Shown here in pieces: positions 1 to 4,628 of a DNA stretch of 7,671 nt. Below the pieces are notes generated by a model. The model searched no databases. It worked only from the letters and a program-made list of their open reading frames with translations, and was not told the origin of the DNA. The number at the start of each line of letters is the position of its first letter. The stretch's first letter is position 1. Source of the DNA: JBEKYH01 sp049511115 (lineage in GTDB: Bacteria; Planctomycetota; Phycisphaerae; Tepidisphaerales; Tepidisphaeraceae); assembly GCA_049511115.1 (NCBI GenBank), contig JBEKYH010000239.1, forward strand, positions 1 to 7,671. The letters are read 5' to 3'. Both the position numbers and the translations under genes were made by a program.

Positions 1-25
1 CTCCGCGTCCTCTGCGCCTCTGCGG
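1..25. repeat. Dispersed CTCTGCGTC-type repeat, copy cut by window edge
   Basis: The sequence reads as imperfect 9-nt units (CTCCGCGTC, CTCTGCGCC, TCTGCGG). The reverse complement of bases 1-21 matches bases 3867-3887 at 20 of 21 positions. Read directly, it matches 3919-3939 at 19 of 21. It lies just downstream of the peptidase stop codon. It may be one arm of an inverted pair whose other arm is outside the window; that part is inference. Confidence 0.7.
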
Positions 26-44
26 TTAGATTGCATTTTTGATT

Positions 45-1760
45 TCACCTCGGCAGCGCAGCCAGTTCTTCCGCCATCGTTTGCATCAGCGGCCTTAAAG
101 TTTGCGCGGAGAAATCAAACCGAATTCCAGCCGCTGAGAACAATTCCGGCAACGGCCTCGTGCCGCCCAGATTCAGCGCCGCGCGGTAATTTGCCAATGC
201 CTGCCGCGGATTCGTCTTGGATTTCACCCATACCTGCAACGCGCCGAGCTGAGCAATGCCGTATTCAATGTAATAGAACGGATGATGGAACAGGTGAAGC
301 TGCCGCTGCCAAAGGGCGCGGCGGACGTCCTCGTAGCCGGTCCAATCAACGCCGCCGCCGAAGCGATCGAGGAGGCTGAGCCAATAGGTCGTGCGCTCTT
401 CGCTTGTATGCCCGGGATGGGTGTAAATCCAATGCTGGAAGCAGTCGATCGTCGCCATCCAGGGCAGGAAGCGGATGATCCCTTCGATCTGTTTTCGCTT
501 GGCCCGCGCCGCTTCGGGGGCGTCGTAGAAAATGTCCATGTGCTCGCAGCCGAGCAGTTCCATCGACATGCTGGCCACCTCGCAGAATTCCAGCGGCGCC
601 TGCAGCAAAAACACCAGCGGCTCATTCCGGCAGGCTGCGAGGAAATGGAACGCGTGGCCGCCTTCGTGCAACAATGTTTCCACATCGCGCTGCAATCCCG
701 CCGCGTTCATAAAAATGAATGGCTGGCGCGACTGGAGGAGCGAGCATTGATATCCGCCCGGCTGCTTGCCCTTGCGGCTGTCCAGGTCGAGGTTCTTGTT
801 GGCGCTGAGCGCATCAAAATCCGCCGCCAATTCCGGCGAAAGCCGCTGAAAAACGGCGCGTGTCTTGGAAACCAGCAGGGGGGTCTGATCCTGGGCGAAC
901 GGCTTGAGCGCCGGGCGGCTGAGCACATCCACTTCCAAATCCCACGGCCGCAATTTGTCCACTCCCAAATCCGCCGCGCGCCGCCGATTCAATTCCAATA
1001 CCACCGGCACGCACGATTCGGCGATCGCATCGGCGAATCGCAGGCAATCGTCCGGCGAATAATCAAATCGCTTGCGCTGCAGCCAGGCGTAGGCGCGAAA
1101 ATCGCTGAATCCGGCGTTGGCCGCGATTTTCTGCCGCAGGGGCAGGAGCTTGTCGAAAATGGCTTCGATTTCGCGCTGGTCGACAAGGCGGCGAGCCGCC
1201 ACCCCTTCCCACGATTCCTTGCGCGTGGGCCGGTCCGGGTCTTCCAGGAAGCGGGCCATCTGCTGCATGGTGTATTCGCCGCCGCGGAATTTGACCATCA
1301 TCTGGCCGCAGAGCTTGTCGTAATCGACGACGAGTTTGGTGCCTTCGGTCTCCAGCGGAATATTTTCGTCGCGGAAAATATCCACGTCCGCCTTCCAGTC
1401 GCGGACGAGAATTTCAAATCGCTTTTCCCTCAATTCGCCCAGATACGGGCAGGCCAGGAATTTCTTTTGCAGTTGGAACCCCAGCGGCTTGATCTTCGGC
1501 TCGACGTGTTCCACAAAATGCAAAAACCGCTTCACAATCGCTTCGTCGTCCGTGTGGCAGCTCTTGTCGATGTACCGCCGGCTGGCATACTCATCGACAA
1601 TTGCGGCCAGTTCCGAATTATCTGCAAGCCATTGCCGCAATTCCGCGGCCGAATTGATCGGCCGATCGAGCAAGCGCCGGTACAGCGGCTCAAGCTGGCT
1701 GAAATCGGCCGGGTCGAGATTGGCGGGAACAAACGATGCGGTTTGCGCGGTTGCGGTCAT
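45..1760 (-). CDS. M3-family oligoendopeptidase (PepF-like zinc metallopeptidase)
   Basis: This 571-residue protein is a zinc metallopeptidase expected to cut short peptides in the cytosol, recycling peptides from protein turnover. The HExxH zinc motif is HEGGH at residues 365-369. The third zinc ligand is most likely Glu394 in FCEVAS, 29 residues after His365, the same spacing as in thimet oligopeptidase. The C-terminal block HHPFYYIEYGIAQLGA (about 492-507) carries the Tyr and His residues that bind substrate in M3 enzymes. No signal peptide or membrane segment is visible, and the length is normal for the oligoendopeptidase F group. The ATG at 1758-1760 is preceded by an AGAGG ribosome-binding site about 10 nt upstream, which supports this start. 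The gene is monocistronic, divergent from the ABC ATPase gene. The family is clear; the exact peptide specificity cannot be read from sequence. Confidence 0.95.
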   Translation of the reverse strand: MTATAQTASFVPANLDPADFSQLEPLYRRLLDRPINSAAELRQWLADNSELAAIVDEYASRRYIDKSCHTDDEAIVKRFLHFVEHVEPKIKPLGFQLQKKFLACPYLGELREKRFEILVRDWKADVDIFRDENIPLETEGTKLVVDYDKLCGQMMVKFRGGEYTMQQMARFLEDPDRPTRKESWEGVAARRLVDQREIEAIFDKLLPLRQKIAANAGFSDFRAYAWLQRKRFDYSPDDCLRFADAIAESCVPVVLELNRRRAADLGVDKLRPWDLEVDVLSRPALKPFAQDQTPLLVSKTRAVFQRLSPELAADFDALSANKNLDLDSRKGKQPGGYQCSLLQSRQPFIFMNAAGLQRDVETLLHEGGHAFHFLAACRNEPLVFLLQAPLEFCEVASMSMELLGCEHMDIFYDAPEAARAKRKQIEGIIRFLPWMATIDCFQHWIYTHPGHTSEERTTYWLSLLDRFGGGVDWTGYEDVRRALWQRQLHLFHHPFYYIEYGIAQLGALQVWVKSKTNPRQALANYRAALNLGGTRPLPELFSAAGIRFDFSAQTLRPLMQTMAEELAALPR

Positions 1761-1786
1761 AAGGTTGATTCCTCTACAGTTAGAGC
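1761..1786. promoter_or_regulatory. 26-bp divergent spacer between peptidase and ABC ATPase genes
   Basis: Only 26 bp separate the two start codons. The minus-strand ribosome-binding site AGAGG (complement of 1772-1776) lies inside the spacer. The plus-strand gene has no good Shine-Dalgarno sequence here. Promoters for both genes must therefore overlap the opposing coding sequence. I could not identify convincing -35/-10 pairs by eye. Confidence 0.4.
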
Positions 1787-2668
1787 GTGGAAACTAACAA
1801 CCCTCATACCTCGCGCCAACCCGCGGATATCGAAAATGCCGCCGTCGCAATCGCCGGCGTCGGCCTCCTGCGCGAAGGACGCTGGATTCTTCGCGACATC
1901 AATTGGACGGTACCCGCCGGTCAGTGTGCCGCCATCCTTGGCCCCAACGGCAGCGGCAAAAGCACCCTCACCCGTATCATCGGCTGCCATCTTTGGCCGA
2001 CCGAAGGGACTTGCTCCATTCTCGGCCAGACATTTGGCATCAAGACCGATGGGAAAAGCGGTGGCGCCAATCTGCCTGATCTGCGCCACAGTATCCGCCT
2101 CGTGCAACCTGCCGGTCCTTACGACATCGATAGTACGCTGACGGCGCACGAGGTCGTCCTGACTGGGTTCTTCGCGAGCTTGAATCTGTACGACCGGGCG
2201 ACCGATTCACAACACGCCGACGCCAATCGCCTCCTCGATTTCGTCGGACTTTCCCATGTCGTCGATTCGCAATACGCGCGCCTCAGCAGCGGCGAGCGCG
2301 TGCGGAGCCTGCTGGCTCGCGCCCTGGTCTGCCGACCGCGACTGCTGTTGCTCGATGAGCCGACGGCGGGATTGGATCTGCTCGCGCGTGAGCAGGTGCT
2401 GGCGACCGTACAGCAACTGGCCACATCGCCGGACGCGCCGACGATTATCCTGATAACCCACCACGTCGAGGAATTGCCGCCGGCGACACAACACGTACTG
2501 CTGCTCGACGACGGCCGCGTCGCCGCGAGTGGAACCCCGCAAGACGTGCTGCGCGAGGAGATTCTCTTGCGCGTCTACCACTGCCCCGTGCAAGTGAAAT
2601 CCGAAGGCGGCCGTTTTTACGTCCAGGTGCATCCGGCCGCGTGGGAGGAACTCTTGAATCGCCGGTGA
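1787..2668 (+). CDS. ABC transporter ATP-binding protein, orphan
   Basis: This 293-residue protein is a single nucleotide-binding domain expected to hydrolyse ATP for an ABC system at the inner membrane face. Walker A is GPNGSGKST (52-60), the Q-loop is Gln107, the signature is LSSGE (166-170), Walker B is LLLLDEP (186-192), the D-loop is AGLD (194-197) and the H-loop is His225. All catalytic elements are intact. About 50 residues after the nucleotide-binding core form a tail of unknown role. The start is GTG: an in-frame TAG lies two codons upstream (1781-1783), so the frame cannot extend further, and the N-terminal sequence before the first strand is short. No strong ribosome-binding site precedes it. 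No permease or binding protein lies next to it. The overall look recalls the ModF/YlmA-type stand-alone ATPases, but the substrate is unknown. Confidence 0.9.
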   Translation: METNNPHTSRQPADIENAAVAIAGVGLLREGRWILRDINWTVPAGQCAAILGPNGSGKSTLTRIIGCHLWPTEGTCSILGQTFGIKTDGKSGGANLPDLRHSIRLVQPAGPYDIDSTLTAHEVVLTGFFASLNLYDRATDSQHADANRLLDFVGLSHVVDSQYARLSSGERVRSLLARALVCRPRLLLLDEPTAGLDLLAREQVLATVQQLATSPDAPTIILITHHVEELPPATQHVLLLDDGRVAASGTPQDVLREEILLRVYHCPVQVKSEGGRFYVQVHPAAWEELLNRR

Positions 2669-2684
2669 TTCAGCTCTGGGACAA

Positions 2685-2731
2685 GAACCGGGACGCAGCT
2701 AGTTTTTTAAAAACTAGCTGCGTCCCCGTTC
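2685..2731. repeat. Near-perfect 47-bp palindrome at convergent gene ends
   Basis: Arms 2690-2707 and 2709-2726 are perfectly complementary over 18 bp around the single base 2708. After one C-C mismatch (2689/2727) the stem continues for 4 bp to 2685/2731. The centre is T6 followed by A5, so the T-run is in the tip of the hairpin and not after it. This differs from a classical intrinsic terminator. The right arm encodes the last five residues and the TAG stop of the hydrolase gene. It sits between two convergent genes, so it may block transcription from both sides or be a REP-like mobile palindrome. Both roles are inference. Confidence 0.85.
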
Positions 2732-3544
2732 ATCTCCCATCGGCGCGAGTTTCCATTTCGGCGATTGCCCGAAGAACCGGCACGGATTGTTGAAGAAGAC
2801 ATCGGCAACTTCCCCTTCGCCGTGCCCGCGCCGGTGATATTCCAGAGCCGTATCCACCAGCATGGCCGGATGTGATTCGCCCCAGTCGCTGGCGCTGTTC
2901 ACGCAGATTCGATCCGGGCCGAATGTTTCCAGAATATCAACCGCGCGCGTCGGCGTGACCTTGGTGACAGGATAGACGGTCAGGCCGCACCAGAAGCCAG
3001 CCTCCTTGGCCATGCGGATGGTGTGCTCCTCGCAATGGTCGATGAGCACGCGCTCCGGTCGGATGCGGCGGTCGTTTTTCAAAATTGATGTGATGATGCT
3101 CGTCCCCTTGTGCTTGTCCTCCAGGTGCGGCGTGTGGATGAGGATCAACTGCCCGTGCCGCGCCGCTAGGTCAACCTGCTCCTCGAAAATGGTGATCTCG
3201 TTGCCAGTGTTTTTGTTAAGCCCGATCTCTCCGATTCCCAGCACGCGCGGATGATCGAGCAGGGGGGGGATCAATTGGATGACCTGCCGCGAAAGCTCGA
3301 CGTTCTCCGCCTCCTTGGCGTTGATGCACAGCCAGCAGTAATGGTCGATGCCGTAGCGAGCGGCCCGCCGCGGCTCGATGTCGGTCAATTGCCGGAAATA
3401 GTCGCTGAAACTGGCCGCACTGGATCGGTCAAACCCCGCCCAGAACGCCGGTTCGCTGACCGCCACCACGCCGCAGCGGGCCATGAATTGGTAATCATCG
3501 GTTGTACGACTGACGCAATGGATATGTGGATCGATCAGTTTCAT
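2714..3544 (-). CDS. TatD-family metal-dependent hydrolase, EboB-like
   Basis: This 276-residue protein is an amidohydrolase-superfamily TIM-barrel hydrolase. The likely metal ligands are all present: HxH at His7 and His9 (DPHIH), Glu106 in GEIGL, His137 in LIHTPH, His170 and His174 in DHCEEH, and Asp220 in NSASDWG. The sequence features MKLIDPHIH, SRTTDDY, EPAFW and NSASDWG resemble, from memory, EboB proteins of the ebo metabolite-traffic clusters more than housekeeping TatD DNases. No other ebo gene (UbiA-like eboC, dehydroquinate-synthase-like eboD, eboE, eboF) is in the window. The natural substrate is unknown. The ATG overlaps the stop of the upstream small gene as ATGA, so the two are probably translationally coupled. 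The C-terminal tail and stop codon lie in a palindromic repeat. TatD-family assignment is firm; the EboB subfamily is moderately supported. Confidence 0.88.
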   Translation of the reverse strand: MKLIDPHIHCVSRTTDDYQFMARCGVVAVSEPAFWAGFDRSSAASFSDYFRQLTDIEPRRAARYGIDHYCWLCINAKEAENVELSRQVIQLIPPLLDHPRVLGIGEIGLNKNTGNEITIFEEQVDLAARHGQLILIHTPHLEDKHKGTSIITSILKNDRRIRPERVLIDHCEEHTIRMAKEAGFWCGLTVYPVTKVTPTRAVDILETFGPDRICVNSASDWGESHPAMLVDTALEYHRRGHGEGEVADVFFNNPCRFFGQSPKWKLAPMGDERGRS

Positions 3545-3798
3545 TGCCGCCCTTTCGCCGGGCGCGCCGGCGGCGCAGAAAGATCGGAAAAGATCATCTG
3601 CACCTTCTCCGCGCGATTGCCCTTCTCCTCTAATATCGCGCGCATAGCCAGCCGCAGATGCCCGATCGTTGGATCCGATTCCAACAGTGCCGCGCCCCCG
3701 CGAGAGCGCTCGATCCGGTCAAAATCCGCCGCCAGACTGAGGACCCGCCAGCGCATTTCCAGGCGGGTCGCCTCCAGTGTATCTTTTGCGTCAGCCAT
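3541..3798 (-). CDS. Small uncharacterised helical protein coupled to the TatD-like hydrolase
   Basis: I do not recognise a named family. The protein of 85 residues is rich in charged and aliphatic residues and looks helical throughout, with no membrane segment, signal peptide or Cys/His metal site. A conserved-looking stretch is HLRLAMRAILEEKGNRAEKVQ (about 47-67), followed by a Pro-rich, basic tail. Its stop codon overlaps the hydrolase ATG by ATGA, so it is the first gene of a two-gene operon and probably functions with that enzyme. An in-frame ATG at 3825 would add nine residues (94 in total). I prefer 3798 because the protein beginning MADAKD starts like a typical soluble protein. Neither start has a strong Shine-Dalgarno sequence. 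A TAAGAT box ending 7 nt before ATG 3798 could give a leaderless transcript, but this is weak. It is too short to be EboA, which is a considerably larger protein. Confidence 0.7.
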   Translation of the reverse strand: MADAKDTLEATRLEMRWRVLSLAADFDRIERSRGGAALLESDPTIGHLRLAMRAILEEKGNRAEKVQMIFSDLSAPPARPAKGRQ

Positions 3799-3839
3799 AA
3801 TGGGTATCTTAACGCGCGCGAGCATCGGAGAAAGAAGGA

Positions 3840-3966
3840 TTCACCGCCCGGTCGCAGTAGCGGCCTAGAGGCGCAGAGGGCGCGGAGAAGACAACGTCAG
3901 CCAATAATTGTGGTTTACCTCTGCGTCCTCTGCGTCTCTAGCGAGGTACTCCGAGCGGGCGGTGAA
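3840..3966. repeat. 127-bp imperfect inverted repeat with 48-bp arms
   Basis: Arm 3840-3887 pairs with arm 3919-3966 without gaps: 39 of 48 positions are identical after reverse complement, and the loop is 31 bp (3888-3918). The outer 11 bp (3840-3850 with 3956-3966) are perfect. The inner 23 bp (3865-3887 with 3919-3941) have three mismatches, all G-T, so plus-strand RNA would pair fully through G-U. The inner arms contain the same GAGGCGCAGAGG repeat seen at 1-25. The element fills most of the gap between the small gene and tag and ends 21 bp before the tag ribosome-binding site. It resembles a REP-doublet or MITE-like palindrome; no transposase is present. Confidence 0.85.
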
Positions 3967-3986
3967 AAATGTTTTCCTGGGGCCAT

Positions 3987-3990
3987 GGAG
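3987..3990 (+). promoter_or_regulatory. Ribosome-binding site that sets the tag start
   Basis: GGAG lies 7 nt before the ATG at 3998. It decides against longer in-frame starts such as 3908, which would read through the inverted repeat. Confidence 0.75.
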
Positions 3991-3997
3991 ATTCACG

Positions 3998-4588
3998 ATG
4001 AGCGACAAAACGCCGCAAACCCGTTGCCATTGGCCAAAATCGGATCATTCCATCCTCTACCACGACCAGGAATGGGGCGTGCCGCTGCATGATGATTCCA
4101 CGCTATTTGAATACATGATTCTCGACGCCGCGCAGGCTGGCTTGAGCTGGGAGACCATTCTCCGCAAGCGCGAGGGATATCGCCGCGCCTATGGCGGGTT
4201 TGATCCCGCCAAGGTCGCGCGCTTCGGCGAGAAACAAGTCGCCAAACTGCTGGCCGATCCGGGAATCGTGCGGAATCGGCTGAAGATCGCCTCGTCGATC
4301 ACCAACGCCCAGGCATTCCTGAAAGTCCAGGCGGAATTCGGCTCCTTCGATGCCTTTATCTGGCAATTCGTCGATGGCAAACCGCTCGTTAACACATGGA
4401 AAGAAATGAGCCAGATTCCCGCCCAGTCAGCCCAGTCCCAGGCCATGAGCAAAGACCTCCTAAGCCGCGGGTTCCGCTTCGTCGGGCCGACCATCTGCTA
4501 CGCCTTCATGCAGGCGGCCGGGATGGTGAATGATCATCTGGTGAGTTGCTTTCGGCACGGGGCGGTGGGGAAGGCGAAGCGAATATGA
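3998..4588 (+). CDS. tag: DNA-3-methyladenine glycosylase I (Tag)
   Basis: This 196-residue enzyme removes 3-methyladenine from alkylated DNA, starting base-excision repair. The length is close to E. coli Tag (187). The four zinc-site residues of Tag are all present: Cys10 (TRCHW), His22 (YHDQEWG), His180 and Cys184 (VNDHLVSC). The base-pocket residues Tyr21, Trp26 and Trp51 (QAGLSW) are also kept, as is the GFRFVGPTICYAFMQA helix before the zinc site. One deviation is Asp43 at the position of E. coli Glu38, a residue important for base recognition. The start at ATG 3998 is chosen by a GGAG ribosome-binding site and because upstream sequence is repeat. The gene stands alone and converges on the VWA gene with a 40-bp gap that shows no obvious terminator hairpin. 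No ada or alkB neighbour is seen. Confidence 0.95.
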   Translation: MSDKTPQTRCHWPKSDHSILYHDQEWGVPLHDDSTLFEYMILDAAQAGLSWETILRKREGYRRAYGGFDPAKVARFGEKQVAKLLADPGIVRNRLKIASSITNAQAFLKVQAEFGSFDAFIWQFVDGKPLVNTWKEMSQIPAQSAQSQAMSKDLLSRGFRFVGPTICYAFMQAAGMVNDHLVSCFRHGAVGKAKRI

Positions 4589-4628
4589 CCCCACACGAGA
4601 CCATTTTGACGTCCCTACACTGCCTATG

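Noticed and set aside
282..2141. A 619-codon open frame on the plus strand, opposite the M3 peptidase gene
   Set aside because: It has no recognisable domain, crosses from the antisense of the peptidase gene into the ABC ATPase gene in another frame, and its composition (rich in Arg, Gln, Ala, His) is typical of antisense frames in GC-rich genes.
1757..2149. A 130-codon minus-strand open frame over the ABC ATPase start
   Set aside because: It is antisense to the Walker A region of the ATPase gene and also overlaps the divergent spacer; no motif supports it.
2685..2731. Classical Rho-independent terminator
   Set aside because: The T-run is at the hairpin tip and is followed by A5 and the other arm; no T-tract follows the stem on either strand. 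It is listed as a palindromic repeat instead.
3908..3997. A 30-codon N-terminal extension of Tag from an upstream ATG
   Set aside because: It is translated from the inverted repeat, lacks similarity to Tag N-termini, and the ATG at 3998 has a good GGAG ribosome-binding site.
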